Positions 1 to 8,508 of a stretch of DNA of 64,000 nucleotides are shown here, in pieces. The stretch's first letter is position 1; each line of letters begins with the position of its first letter. This DNA comes from Methylobacillus rhizosphaerae (lineage in GTDB: Bacteria > Pseudomonadota > Gammaproteobacteria > Burkholderiales > Methylophilaceae). The stretch lies in contig NZ_FZOA01000001.1 of the NCBI RefSeq assembly GCF_900187985.1, positions 186,001 through 250,000 of the forward strand, written 5' to 3'. The notes under the pieces are model-generated. The model did no database searches and was not told the DNA's origin. It worked only from the letters and a program-made list of their open reading frames with translations. The position numbers and the translations under genes were made by a program.

Positions 1-162
1 GTGTTGCAAGCCTCCAACGCTGGTGCGCCGGCCATTCACCAGAATGGTAGCGATGTCTCAGAAGCCTATGGCGATGCCATTGCCCGCTTCCTCGGTGAGG
101 AGCGCCCTATGCGTTTCACCACCGAAAAGCCCGGTCTTCTGCAACGCCTGTTTGGAGGTTGA
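1..162 (+). CDS. minD: Septum-site determining ATPase MinD, C-terminal end only
   Basis: The window opens inside this gene; only the last 53 codons are present, reading in frame from base 1 to a TGA. The tail ends in basic and hydrophobic residues ([11 protein letters not shown]), the amphipathic membrane-targeting helix typical of MinD. MinD is the membrane-associated ATPase that with MinC blocks division away from midcell. One base separates its stop from the minE start, the usual minCDE order, which supports the call although the ATPase core lies outside the window. Confidence 0.9.
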   Translation: MLQASNAGAPAIHQNGSDVSEAYGDAIARFLGEERPMRFTTEKPGLLQRLFGG

Positions 163-163
163 T

Positions 164-433
164 ATGTCGATACTCAGTTATTTGCTTGGCAGCCGCAAGA
201 AAACTGCCTCCGTTGCCAAAGAACGTCTGCAGATCATCCTGGCACATGAGCATAATGGCCGTGGTGCGCCAGATTATCTGCCTGCAATGAAGCAAGAGAT
301 CATGGCGGTTATTGCAAAATATATTGAAATTGATGTGGATAAAATTCATGTCAATCTGGACCGCCAGGATGAAGTGGCTGTGCTGGAACTCAATGTGGTG
401 TTGCCAGAGATGCAAGTACAAGGCAAAAGCTAG
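164..433 (+). CDS. minE: Cell division topological specificity factor MinE
   Basis: An 89-residue protein, the usual MinE length. It begins [22 protein letters not shown], containing the N-terminal membrane-binding and MinD-activating segment followed by the beta-strand dimer domain (residues about 35-85). MinE stimulates MinD ATPase and drives pole-to-pole oscillation of MinCD. The reading frame is open upstream, but the ATG at 164 is chosen because it follows GGAGG and immediately succeeds the minD stop. Last gene of the min operon here; the next gene is about 150 bases away. Confidence 0.96.
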   Translation: MSILSYLLGSRKKTASVAKERLQIILAHEHNGRGAPDYLPAMKQEIMAVIAKYIEIDVDKIHVNLDRQDEVAVLELNVVLPEMQVQGKS

Positions 434-517
434 ACATGATAGGCAGGGAGGGCCGACAGGGATGGAGATCGCCGGCTTTCCCGGAATAAACACTTGATGT
501 TGAAGTAATCATTGCCA

Positions 518-545
518 TGTTCTAGAGGGTAGCTTCGAGTATAAT
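518..545 (+). promoter_or_regulatory. Probable sigma-70 promoter of the fmdB-DUF502-aspS cluster
   Basis: A perfect TATAAT -10 element at 540-545 lies about 40 bases before the fmdB start. The best-spaced -35 (TGTTCT, 518-523, 16-base spacer) is poor; TTGCCA at 512-517 matches better but is too far. The call rests mainly on the -10 box and the intergenic position. Confidence 0.45.
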
Positions 546-586
546 TTCGTTTTTTTGTCGTTTCGACTTTCGAAGTGGACACTGAT

Positions 587-838
587 ATGCCTATTTACGA
601 TTATCAATGCAGTAGCTGTGGTCACAAAGCCGAGCTGATGCGTAAGGTGAGTGAAGCCGGTACCACCACGGTATGCCCGGCCTGCGCTCAGGAAACATTT
701 GAGAAGCAGGTATCTGCTCCCAGTTTCCAGCTGACAGGTAGTGGCTGGTATGCGACCGACTTCAAGGGCAGCAGCCCGGCAAAGAAATCTGAAGAAGCGG
801 CGCCTGCAGCCTGTGGTACAGGTTGTGCCTGTCATTAA
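587..838 (+). CDS. FmdB-family zinc-ribbon protein
   Basis: An 83-residue protein starting MPIYDYQCSSCGH with a second pair CPAC at about residues 31-34, giving the CxxC...CxxC zinc ribbon of the FmdB (regulatory protein, FmdB family) group. A low-complexity Ala/Glu linker and a Cys/His-rich tail (CGTGCACH) follow. An in-frame GTG lies at 575, but the ATG at 587 gives the canonical N-terminus. Function is not settled for the family. It sits directly before the DUF502 gene and aspS, an order common in Betaproteobacteria, so it is probably co-transcribed. Confidence 0.85.
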   Translation: MPIYDYQCSSCGHKAELMRKVSEAGTTTVCPACAQETFEKQVSAPSFQLTGSGWYATDFKGSSPAKKSEEAAPAACGTGCACH

Positions 839-866
839 CGCTTCCGCACTTACGTTCAGGGTTGCC

Positions 867-1469
867 ATGAAAAGCTATTTTATTACTGGTCTGCTGGTGC
901 TGGTGCCGTTGTGCATCACCATCTGGGTGCTCAGCACATTGATTGGCCTGATGGACCAGAGTTTGCTGCTGCTGCCTGCAGCCTGGCGTCCCGAAGCATA
1001 CTTTGGGCGCGCCATCCCCGGAATCGGCGCCATCCTGACCTTGCTGATTGTGCTGGGTACCGGTTTGGTGGCGACCAATTTTTTCGGCAAACGCCTGATT
1101 CAATTCTGGGAAGCCTTGCTTGCCCGCGTGCCGGTGGTGAAGTCTATCTACTACAGCGTCAAGCAAGTATCGGATACGCTGTTTTCCGATTCTGGCCAGG
1201 CGTTCCGCAAGGCGTTGCTGGTGCAGTATCCGCGCCAGGGAAGCTGGACAATTGGTTTCCTGACTGGTCAGCCCGGGGGCGATGTTGCCAATTATCTGGA
1301 AGGGGAGTTCGTCAGCGTCTATATCCCGACGACGCCTAACCCTACGTCCGGTTTTTTCCTCATGATGCCGGCAGCAGATGTGGTGGAACTCGACATGAGC
1401 GTGGACGAAGCCCTTAAATATATTATTTCCATGGGAGTAGTGGCTCCCGAGAATAAACTTAAATCCTGA
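867..1469 (+). CDS. DUF502 family inner-membrane protein
   Basis: A 200-residue protein with an N-terminal membrane segment (about residues 4-26) and a second one near 55-75, followed by a soluble domain containing the family-typical stretch VPVVKSIYYSVKQV. These features match DUF502 membrane proteins of unknown function. The frame is open upstream; the ATG at 867 gives a direct membrane start and follows the fmdB stop by 28 bases. It lies between fmdB and aspS, so is probably in the same transcript. No biochemical role can be assigned from sequence. Confidence 0.85.
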   Translation: MKSYFITGLLVLVPLCITIWVLSTLIGLMDQSLLLLPAAWRPEAYFGRAIPGIGAILTLLIVLGTGLVATNFFGKRLIQFWEALLARVPVVKSIYYSVKQVSDTLFSDSGQAFRKALLVQYPRQGSWTIGFLTGQPGGDVANYLEGEFVSVYIPTTPNPTSGFFLMMPAADVVELDMSVDEALKYIISMGVVAPENKLKS

Positions 1470-1503
1470 TTTTTAACCTTATTTCCTATACAAGAAAAAC
1501 GTT

Positions 1504-3288
1504 ATGCGTACTCATTACTGCGGTCACCTGAACCGTGAACATATTGGCCAGACTGTCACCCTCTGTGGCTGGGCGCACCGCCGTCGCGACCATGGTGGCG
1601 TGATCTTCATCGATTTGCGCGACCGCGAAGGCATGGCACAGATTGTCATTGATCCGGATACGCCGGAAGCTTTCACACTGGCCGAGAGCGTACGTAATGA
1701 GTTCGTGCTCAAGGTGGTGTGCAAGGTGCGTGCTCGCCCTGAGGGCACTGTCAATCTCAACATCCCGACCGGCGAAGTGGAAATGCTGGCGAGCGAGATC
1801 GAGATACTCAATCCATCGCTAACGCCGCCGTTCATGCTGGACGACGACAATTTGTCGGAGATGGTGCGTCTGGAGCACCGTTACATCGACTTGCGCCGCC
1901 CTGCGATGCAGAAAAATCTGATGCTGCGCTACCGTGTTGCCAAGGCACTGCGCGATCAGCTCGATAACCAGGGCTTTATCGAGGTTGAGACCCCAATGTT
2001 GACCCGCTCCACGCCAGAAGGCGCGCGCGACTACCTCGTGCCTTCGCGTGTGCATCACGGCCAGTTCTTCGCCTTGCCGCAATCGCCACAACTGTTCAAG
2101 CAATTGCTCATGGTGTCCGGCTTCGACCGCTACTTCCAGATCACCAAGTGCTTCCGCGACGAGGATCTGCGCGCAGACCGCCAGCCGGAATTCACCCAGG
2201 TGGATATCGAGACCTCCTTCCTCAATGAAGAAGAGATCATGAACACTGTGGAAGAGATGATCCGCAAGATGTTCAAGCAGGTGCAGGATATCGACCTGCC
2301 CAATCCGTTCCCGCGTATGCCGTTCTCCGAAGCGATGAATCGTTACGGCTCCGACAAGCCAGACATGCGCGTAACACTGGAAATCACCGAGCTGACCGAT
2401 GTCATGAAAGACGTCGACTTCAAGGTGTTCGCTGGTGCAGCCAATTCCGCAGGCGGCCGCGTGGCTACCATCCGCGTGCCTGGCGGCGCTGCATTGTCCC
2501 GCAGCGAGATTGATGCCTACACCGAATTCGTCAAGATTTACGGTGCCAAGGGTCTGGCCTACATCAAGATCAATGACATTACCAAGCTGAACGAGGAAGG
2601 CCTGCAAAGCCCTATCGTCAAGAATATCCACGAAACCGCGCTCAAGGCCATTATCGAGCGCACTGGCGCGCAAAATGGCGACATCGTCTTCTTCGGTGCC
2701 GACAAGGGCAAGATCGTCAATGAAGCATTGGGCGCGTTGCGTGCCAAGGTTGGTCATGAAAAGGGCCACGTCGATGGTCGCGCCTGGGCGCCGTTGTGGG
2801 TGGTGGATTTTCCCATGTTCGAACACGACGAGGAAAACGACCGCTGGGTCGCCTTGCATCACCCGTTCACCAGCCCCAAGGATGGCCACGAGGACCTCTT
2901 GACCAGCAACCCTGGCGCTGCCTTGTCCAAGGCTTACGACATGGTGCTGAATGGCTGGGAGGTCGGCGGCGGTTCTGTGCGTATCCACAAGCAGGAAGTG
3001 CAGTCCAAGGTGTTCGACGCGCTCAAGATCAGCAAGGAAGAGGCGCAGGAAAAGTTTGGCTTCCTGCTCGACGCATTGCAATACGGCGCGCCACCACACG
3101 GCGGCCTTGCCTTCGGCCTTGACCGCCTGGTGACCCTGATGGCGGGCGCAGAATCCATCCGTGACGTGATCGCCTTCCCCAAGACCCAACGTGCGCAGTG
3201 CCTGATGACCAAGGCACCAAACGACGTGGATGAGAAACAGTTGCGCGAGTTGCATATCCGCGTGCGCCAGCAGAATCCTGCTGCTTAA
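1504..3288 (+). CDS. aspS: Aspartyl-tRNA synthetase, non-discriminating type
   Basis: A 594-residue class II synthetase of the bacterial type: N-terminal OB-fold anticodon-binding domain (1-110), class II core with the inserted GAD domain (about 300-420), and C-terminal motif 3 ([11 protein letters not shown]). It charges tRNA with aspartate. His30 and Gly81 in the anticodon-binding domain correspond to the His/Gly pair found in non-discriminating bacterial AspRS, whereas E. coli has Leu and Lys there. This predicts that the enzyme also makes Asp-tRNA(Asn), to be amidated by GatCAB. The start [10 protein letters not shown] matches the family. Length is normal. Confidence 0.97.
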   Translation: MRTHYCGHLNREHIGQTVTLCGWAHRRRDHGGVIFIDLRDREGMAQIVIDPDTPEAFTLAESVRNEFVLKVVCKVRARPEGTVNLNIPTGEVEMLASEIEILNPSLTPPFMLDDDNLSEMVRLEHRYIDLRRPAMQKNLMLRYRVAKALRDQLDNQGFIEVETPMLTRSTPEGARDYLVPSRVHHGQFFALPQSPQLFKQLLMVSGFDRYFQITKCFRDEDLRADRQPEFTQVDIETSFLNEEEIMNTVEEMIRKMFKQVQDIDLPNPFPRMPFSEAMNRYGSDKPDMRVTLEITELTDVMKDVDFKVFAGAANSAGGRVATIRVPGGAALSRSEIDAYTEFVKIYGAKGLAYIKINDITKLNEEGLQSPIVKNIHETALKAIIERTGAQNGDIVFFGADKGKIVNEALGALRAKVGHEKGHVDGRAWAPLWVVDFPMFEHDEENDRWVALHHPFTSPKDGHEDLLTSNPGAALSKAYDMVLNGWEVGGGSVRIHKQEVQSKVFDALKISKEEAQEKFGFLLDALQYGAPPHGGLAFGLDRLVTLMAGAESIRDVIAFPKTQRAQCLMTKAPNDVDEKQLRELHIRVRQQNPAA

Positions 3289-3386
3289 AATGAACTTGCT
3301 TGTGCTGGCGGCGTTGCGCTTTCTTACCGTACTTAATGTACTGTCTGCGAAAGCACGCCTTGCCAGCCCGGCGCGAATTTCATTTT
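3287..3386 (+). repeat. 100-bp imperfect palindrome behind aspS
   Basis: Outer arms AAAATGAA (3287-3294) and TTCATTTT (3379-3386) pair, then CTGGC (3305-3309) with GCCAG (3362-3366), GCGCTTTC with GAAAGCACGC, and GTAC with GTAC around a TTAAT loop. The whole is a long interrupted hairpin starting at the aspS stop codon. It has no U-run and is much longer than a normal terminator, so it looks like a dispersed palindromic element, possibly also ending aspS mRNA. No second copy was found in the window. Confidence 0.6.
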
Positions 3387-3524
3387 GTGAGATATGAGGG
3401 CATGAGGTAAGGCAGCGCTGATGCCAACGATATTGAGAGTAGGCGCTAATCGGTTTTTCTTGTATGCCAAGCAAGTTGCATAAACTGGTACGGGAGAACG
3501 AAGCATTGTTCAAGGAGGCATGAA

Positions 3525-3677
3525 ATGAGTTCTTTGATTCTGCACGCTGAACCTTTGGTGCAATCGGTCAAATGCACGGAGGCTGAGTTGATCGTGAATC
3601 TAGCGGAGGGGCGGGTGTTATCTAGTCCGCTGGTCTGTTGGCTGGTCAGCCCTCTAGCGAATATCGTTCCTGAATGA
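3525..3677 (+). pseudogene. DUF2442-type protein remnant, truncated
   Basis: A 50-codon frame starts at an ATG eight bases after AAGGAGG and reads MSSLILHAEPLVQSVKC, then LIVNLAEGRVLSSPL. This resembles the start of DUF2442 proteins, where a 'v.L.DGR.i.vPL.W.PRL' segment follows. The expected W-x-PRL part is garbled (VCWLVSPLANIVPE) and the frame stops at once with TGA and a following TAA, so the gene appears frameshifted and truncated. DUF2442 genes are often toxin-antitoxin partners; none is seen next to it. The rest of the gap up to apt (3678-3746) holds nothing recognisable. Confidence 0.5.
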
Positions 3678-3746
3678 TAATTAGCCAAATACCGCTGAGT
3701 GCAGATCAGATTTTTGCAGTCTGCCCAGTAAAGCTGGACGAGAGTA

Positions 3747-4274
3747 ATGACCATTAAATCCCTCATCCGCACCATACCAGACTACCCCAAACCCGGCGTC
3801 CAGTTTCGCGACATTACTACGCTGCTCAAGGATGCCGATGGCTTGCGACAGGTGGTGGATGCGTTGGTTGAGCGTTATGCGGATGCCAATATTGATAAAG
3901 TAGTGGGTATCGAGTCACGTGGTTTTATTGTTGGCGCGGCAGTGGCGTACAAGCTCGGGGTCGGGTTTGTGCCGGTGCGTAAGAAGGGTAAGCTGCCGGG
4001 CGATGTGCTGGGGCATGATTATGCGTTGGAATACGGCACCGACCGGGTGGAAATCCATAGCGATGCTATCTGTCCCGATGAAACAGTTTTATTGCTGGAT
4101 GACCTGATTGCCACCGGCGGCACCGCGGAAGCGGCTGCCGTGCTAATCGAGAAGCTCGGCGGGCAGGTGCTGGAGTGTGCTTTTATTGTTGGCTTGCCTG
4201 ATTTGGGTGGGCAGCAACGCCTGCAGGCGTTGGGCTACAAGACGTTCACCTTGTGCGAATTCGAGGGCGAATAG
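3747..4274 (+). CDS. apt: Adenine phosphoribosyltransferase
   Basis: A 175-residue type I phosphoribosyltransferase, normal length for Apt. The PRPP-binding motif VLLLDDLIATGGTA is at about residues 112-125, and the N-terminus (IRTIPDYPKPGVQFRDITTLL) is diagnostic for Apt. It salvages adenine by converting it with PRPP to AMP in the cytoplasm. It overlaps nudB by one base, so the two are probably translated from one transcript. Confidence 0.96.
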   Translation: MTIKSLIRTIPDYPKPGVQFRDITTLLKDADGLRQVVDALVERYADANIDKVVGIESRGFIVGAAVAYKLGVGFVPVRKKGKLPGDVLGHDYALEYGTDRVEIHSDAICPDETVLLLDDLIATGGTAEAAAVLIEKLGGQVLECAFIVGLPDLGGQQRLQALGYKTFTLCEFEGE

Positions 4275-4753
4275 TGAGTCAGGTATCAGCAGAATACAAG
4301 GTACCGGTTTCAGCCTTGGTGCTGGTGCATACCAGTGATTTGCAAGTGCTTATCATGGAGCGTGCTGACAAGGCGGGTTTCTGGCAATCAGTGACCGGCA
4401 GCCTGGAAAGGTTGCCGAGTGGTGAGCTGGAGCGACCGATTGATGCGGCGCTCCGTGAAGTGAAGGAAGAAACTGGTCTCGATGCGGCGGACTATAAGCT
4501 GGTAGACTGGCACTGCTCGCATGTATATGAAATCTACCCTCACTGGCGCTTCCGCTATGCGCCCGGTGTGGCGGAAAATACCGAGCATATATTCGGCCTG
4601 GAATTACCAGCGCCGGTTGCTGTCCAACTTGCTCCCCGTGAGCATGTAGCTTACGAGTGGGTAGACTGGCGCGAAGCAGCAAAACGTGTATTCTCATGGA
4701 CAAATGTCGAGGCCCTGCGCAAACTGGGTGAACGTAACAACTTAACATTGTGA
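4274..4753 (+). CDS. nudB: Dihydroneopterin triphosphate pyrophosphohydrolase (Nudix)
   Basis: A 159-residue Nudix hydrolase. The Nudix box is visible around residues 44-68 and ends REVKEETGL. The segment WHCSHVYEIYPHWRFRYAPGV followed by EHIFGL is typical of NudB, which removes pyrophosphate from dihydroneopterin triphosphate in folate synthesis. The GTG at 4274 overlaps the last base of apt; an upstream in-frame GTG at 4253 would force a longer overlap and is less likely. folB of the same pathway lies at 42,258. Confidence 0.9.
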   Translation: MSQVSAEYKVPVSALVLVHTSDLQVLIMERADKAGFWQSVTGSLERLPSGELERPIDAALREVKEETGLDAADYKLVDWHCSHVYEIYPHWRFRYAPGVAENTEHIFGLELPAPVAVQLAPREHVAYEWVDWREAAKRVFSWTNVEALRKLGERNNLTL

Positions 4754-4763
4754 ATTAGCAGCC

Positions 4764-5903
4764 ATGCAAGCAACTGTAGAAACAAAAGAAAGACCAGCAC
4801 CAACGGTGATTGCCGAGCCGATCAAGTTCGAGCGCTTCCAGGCGACGCAGGAAGCCGAACTGCAGGCGCGCATCATTGCCGCCAAGAAGAAACTGGGCAA
4901 GAAACTGGTGATCCTGGGCCACCACTACCAGCAGGAAAGTGTTTATCGCCACGCTGATTACACTGGCGATTCGCTCAAGCTGTCGCGCTTTGCCGCCGAG
5001 ACGGATGCCGAGTACATCGTATTCCTTGGTGTGCATTTCATGGCCGAGGTGGCAGACATTCTTTCGCGCCCCGAGCAGATTTCCATCTTGCCCGACCTTT
5101 CCGCAGGCTGTTCCATGGCCGATATGGCTAATCTGGCCAAGGTCGAGCGTTCGCGCCGCGAACTTTCAAAGATACTGGATTTCGACGCCACTATTACGCC
5201 GATCACCTACATCAACTCCGCCGCCGATCTTAAGGCATTCTGCGGCGAACACGGTGGGATTGTGTGTACGTCCACCAATGCCACCAAGATCATCGAATGG
5301 GGTTTCAGGCAGCGTGAGAAAGTTTTGTTCTTCCCAGACCAGAACCTGGGCCGCTGGTCTGGCTACAAGATGGGGATCCCGTTGGAGCAGATGCCGGTAT
5401 GGGACCCCGACTTGCCGATGGGTGGCCTGACGGAAGAGCAGATCAAGAATGCCAAGATCCTGTTGTGGAAGGGGCATTGTGCCGTGCACCAGATGTTCCG
5501 CGAGCAGAACATCACACGTTTCCGCGCTGAGCATCCCGACGGCATCGTGATTTCGCACCCGGAATCGCCGTTCGAGGTCTGCCTTAATTCTGATTATGTC
5601 GGTTCCACGGAATACATCCTGAAAACTGTCAGCGACGCACCTGCAGGCACACATTGGCTGGTGGGGACAGAACTCAATCTGGTGAATCGTCTTGCGGAGC
5701 AGATGAAGCCGCAGGGCAAGGTTGTTCAGTTCATGTCACACGTAATCTGCGAGTGTTCCACCATGGCGCGTATTGATCCGCAGCACCTGGCATGGACGCT
5801 GGAAAACCTGGCAGAGGGCAATGTGGTCAACCGCATCAAGGTGCCGGAGCATGAGGCTGATCTGGCTCGCCTGACATTGCAGCGCATGCTGGACGCATCC
5901 TGA
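4764..5903 (+). CDS. nadA: Quinolinate synthase A
   Basis: A 379-residue [4Fe-4S] enzyme that condenses iminoaspartate with dihydroxyacetone phosphate to quinolinate, the first ring-forming step of NAD synthesis. The three cluster cysteines are recognisable in GCSMADMA, GIVCTSTNATK and VICECSTMARI. The motif LGHHYQQESV near residue 52 is the usual NadA signature. Ten bases separate it from nudB, so it probably belongs to the same run of co-directional genes. Length matches long-type proteobacterial NadA. Confidence 0.97.
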   Translation: MQATVETKERPAPTVIAEPIKFERFQATQEAELQARIIAAKKKLGKKLVILGHHYQQESVYRHADYTGDSLKLSRFAAETDAEYIVFLGVHFMAEVADILSRPEQISILPDLSAGCSMADMANLAKVERSRRELSKILDFDATITPITYINSAADLKAFCGEHGGIVCTSTNATKIIEWGFRQREKVLFFPDQNLGRWSGYKMGIPLEQMPVWDPDLPMGGLTEEQIKNAKILLWKGHCAVHQMFREQNITRFRAEHPDGIVISHPESPFEVCLNSDYVGSTEYILKTVSDAPAGTHWLVGTELNLVNRLAEQMKPQGKVVQFMSHVICECSTMARIDPQHLAWTLENLAEGNVVNRIKVPEHEADLARLTLQRMLDAS

Positions 5904-5910
5904 TGAAGGG

Positions 5911-6675
5911 GTGAGTTTGCAAAGCACTATCCGGATCGCCACCTTCAACATCCACAAGGGCGTGACCAGCTTCAACGCCCGTTTTGCACTGCACGAGCAA
6001 CGCGAGCTGATCCGCAAGTTGCAGGCTGATGTGGTGTTCCTGCAGGAAGTGCGTGATCAGCATCTCAAGCATAGTCGCCGTTTCAGCGCCTGGCCTTTGA
6101 CCGGGCAAGTAGAGTTCCTCGCCGATGCAGTATGGACTGATTACGCTTACGGTAAAAATTCTATTTATCCCGCAGGACATCACGGTAACGCATTGTTGTC
6201 CAAATACCCTATCATCAAGTACGAAAATACCGATATTTCCGCGCATCATAGCGAACAGCGTGGCTTGTTGCATTGTGAAATCGCGGTACCAGGCTGGCAG
6301 CAGCCTTTACATTGTATTTGCGTACATCTCGGGCTGTTCGCTGGCTGGCGTCGTAAACAGATCAGCATGTTGCGGGACAGGATTGCCGAAATGGTGCCGG
6401 AAGATGCGCCGTTGGTGATTGCCGGGGATTTCAATGACTGGAGCATGAGTGCGGGACGCGAACTGGTGCAGGGGTTGCATCTGCATGAGGTGTTTGAACA
6501 TCACCATGGCAGCGGAAAACCGGCACGCAGTTTTCCTTCGTTCCTGCCTTTGTTCCGCCTGGATCGTATCTATGTCCGCGGATTCCATGTCCGGCATGTG
6601 GAGGTCCACGCCGGCCCCCAATTTGCCAAGGTGTCCGACCATGCGGCGCTGACTGCAGTATTGTCGAGAATATGA
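5911..6675 (+). CDS. Endonuclease/exonuclease/phosphatase-fold protein, YbhP-like
   Basis: A 254-residue EEP-superfamily protein. Visible motifs are TFNIHKG near the N-terminus, FLQEV (metal-binding Glu), IAGDFNDW and the terminal SDHAALTAVL, the catalytic Asp-His. It starts at a GTG seven bases after the nadA stop and overlaps the next gene by ATGA. In E. coli the EEP protein YbhP is encoded beside ClsB (YbhO), and the same pairing is seen here, so a phosphodiesterase role in phospholipid metabolism is an inference from context. The substrate is unknown. Confidence 0.88.
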   Translation: MSLQSTIRIATFNIHKGVTSFNARFALHEQRELIRKLQADVVFLQEVRDQHLKHSRRFSAWPLTGQVEFLADAVWTDYAYGKNSIYPAGHHGNALLSKYPIIKYENTDISAHHSEQRGLLHCEIAVPGWQQPLHCICVHLGLFAGWRRKQISMLRDRIAEMVPEDAPLVIAGDFNDWSMSAGRELVQGLHLHEVFEHHHGSGKPARSFPSFLPLFRLDRIYVRGFHVRHVEVHAGPQFAKVSDHAALTAVLSRI

Positions 6676-7826
6676 TGCGCTGGGAGGCTGGCAACCGCAT
6701 TACCTTGCTCAGGAATGGTACGGAGTTTTTCCCTGCACTGATCACGTCGATAGAGTCTGCGCAGTGTGAAATTTATATCCAGACCTATATCTACGAACTG
6801 GATGATACTGGCCTGATGATAGGCAATAAGCTCAAGGCGGCGGCGATACGAGGTGTCATGGTGCATCTCCTGCTGGATGGGTTTGGCAGCCGTGACTTGC
6901 CGCCAGAGTATGTGCTGGAGCTGGAGGCTTTTGGGATCAAGGTCATGTTTTATCGCCCCAAGATTTCTGCCTGGTCTTTCAAGCGCAGCCGTCTGCGTCG
7001 GTTGCATCGTAAGGTGTCTGTGTTTGACGGGCAGCATGCCTATGTCGGTGGTATCAATATCATTGATGACATGAATGTACCGAATAACCTGGATGCGCCG
7101 CGAGTGGATTATGCCGTGCGTGTCGAAGGTCCCTTGGTTCAGAGCATACATGCCAGTACACGCAGTCTATGGCGTCGCCTGGCTTGGGTGCATTTGCGAG
7201 AAGTGCCTGTCAACCCCAGTCTGGCTGAGCCTGCGTTTATCAATAACGGCATGCGTGCTGCCTTTGTGGTGCGGGATAATGTGCTGCACAGGCGGGATAT
7301 TGAACGTGCTTATCTTAAAGCCATAGGCAAGGCGAGGAGCGAGATTGTGATTGCAAGTGCTTACTTCGTTCCGGGGAAGAAATTTCGCCAGGCCTTGATT
7401 CAGGCAGCAGAACGCGGGGTGCGTGTGCGCTTGCTGTTGCAGGGGCGCATGGAATACTGGCTGATGTTTGCGACGCACGAAGTGTATGGGATATTCCTGC
7501 GACATGGCATTGAAATTTATGAATATCGTGCCAGTTTCATGCATAGCAAGGTAGCCGTCATGGATAATCGCTGGGCAACCGTCGGATCGTCAAACCTGGA
7601 TCCATTCAGCCTATTGCTGGCGCGAGAGGCTAATATCCTGGTACAGGACAAGGCTTTCAACGCTGAACTCAAGGCTGACCTGGAGCAGGCAATTGCCGAG
7701 AAATCTGTACAGGTGCGCGCAGGAGACTGGTCGCGGCGTCATGTGTTCAAACGTATGTTTTCATGGGCCGTCTATGTTGTGGTGCGACTGATGATAGGAT
7801 TGGTGGGATCGAAGGAGAAACATTGA
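6672..7826 (+). CDS. clsB: Cardiolipin synthase B-type phospholipase D protein
   Basis: A 384-residue protein with two phospholipase D domains. The first HKD motif is degenerate around LHRKVSVFDGQHAYVGG (residues about 115-130) and the second is MHSKVAVMDNRWATVGSSN (about 290-310). The N-terminus IYIQTYIYELDDTG fits ClsB, which forms cardiolipin or phosphatidylglycerol by phosphatidyl transfer at the inner membrane. It overlaps the EEP gene by four bases and the DUF2721 gene by one, so the three are translationally coupled. A basic and hydrophobic C-terminus may anchor it. Confidence 0.92.
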   Translation: MMRWEAGNRITLLRNGTEFFPALITSIESAQCEIYIQTYIYELDDTGLMIGNKLKAAAIRGVMVHLLLDGFGSRDLPPEYVLELEAFGIKVMFYRPKISAWSFKRSRLRRLHRKVSVFDGQHAYVGGINIIDDMNVPNNLDAPRVDYAVRVEGPLVQSIHASTRSLWRRLAWVHLREVPVNPSLAEPAFINNGMRAAFVVRDNVLHRRDIERAYLKAIGKARSEIVIASAYFVPGKKFRQALIQAAERGVRVRLLLQGRMEYWLMFATHEVYGIFLRHGIEIYEYRASFMHSKVAVMDNRWATVGSSNLDPFSLLLAREANILVQDKAFNAELKADLEQAIAEKSVQVRAGDWSRRHVFKRMFSWAVYVVVRLMIGLVGSKEKH

Positions 7827-8263
7827 TGTTGCCAGTGCCTGATGTGTTCAATGTGGCGAGTGTAGCCAATGTCATCCAGCTCGCAGTGGCGCCGGCATTC
7901 CTGCTGACGGGCAGTGGTGCCATGATTGGCGTGATGGCTGGACGTCTGGCCCGGGTGGTGGATCGGTTTCGTGAATTACAGGACACTGGCGGCTGGGAAC
8001 ATGTAGGGCAATCCCTGGAAATGACCATGTTGCTCAAGCGTTCGCGCTGGATACATCGGGCCATTATTTTGTCTACCCTCGCAGCATTGTTGGTATGTAT
8101 CGTGATTGCCACCCTGTTTGCTGCCGTTGAGGTGGGCTGGAATCCGTCAAGGCTGGTTTCTTTGTTGTTCATCTGTGCCATGTGTTCGCTGGTGGGAGGA
8201 TTGTTGTGCTTTCTGAGAGAAATTGCTCTTTCCACGGATATCATCGAGGAATTCAGGGGCTGA
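7826..8263 (+). CDS. DUF2721 family membrane protein
   Basis: A 145-residue protein with three hydrophobic segments (about residues 12-35, 75-100 and 105-130) and the charged loop GRLARVVDRFREL between the first and second, matching DUF2721. The ATG at 7826 overlaps the clsB stop and follows GAAGGAGAAA, and is preferred over an upstream in-frame start inside clsB. Function is unknown; coupling to clsB suggests a membrane-lipid or envelope role. Confidence 0.85.
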   Translation: MLPVPDVFNVASVANVIQLAVAPAFLLTGSGAMIGVMAGRLARVVDRFRELQDTGGWEHVGQSLEMTMLLKRSRWIHRAIILSTLAALLVCIVIATLFAAVEVGWNPSRLVSLLFICAMCSLVGGLLCFLREIALSTDIIEEFRG

Positions 8264-8298
8264 AGGTATTCGATAGATTGCAGTAATATAGGCAAGAT

Positions 8299-8374
8299 GC
8301 CGGTGTAGCTCAGTTGGTAGAGCAGCGCATTCGTAATGCGAAGGTCGGGGGTTCGATTCCTCTCACCGGCACCA
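8299..8374 (+). tRNA. tRNA-Thr (CGT anticodon)
   Basis: A 76-base cloverleaf: acceptor arms GCCGGTG/CACCGGC, D-arm GCTCAGTTGGTAGAGC, anticodon stem GCGCA/TGCGA around TTCGTAA (anticodon CGT), T-arm GGGGGTTCGATTCCTCTC, and encoded ACCA. Anticodon CGU reads the threonine codon ACG. It stands alone between two protein genes. The remaining bases up to the MHYT gene hold no recognisable gene. Confidence 0.97.
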
Positions 8375-8508
8375 GATTCACGGATTTTTCCTGCGTAAGA
8401 ACCGCGATGCTGCATGTCGCACCAGAATGAAGGTGGTGATTGGGTATCATCAATAATTACAGATGCAGATGGTAAAGAACAGACTCATGTACCGGAAAGT
8501 GCGATGTC

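Noticed and set aside
1819..3513. Long minus-strand open frame of 564 codons opposite aspS
   Set aside because: It lies antisense to a fully conserved aspS, has no recognisable domain and reflects codon bias of the coding strand.
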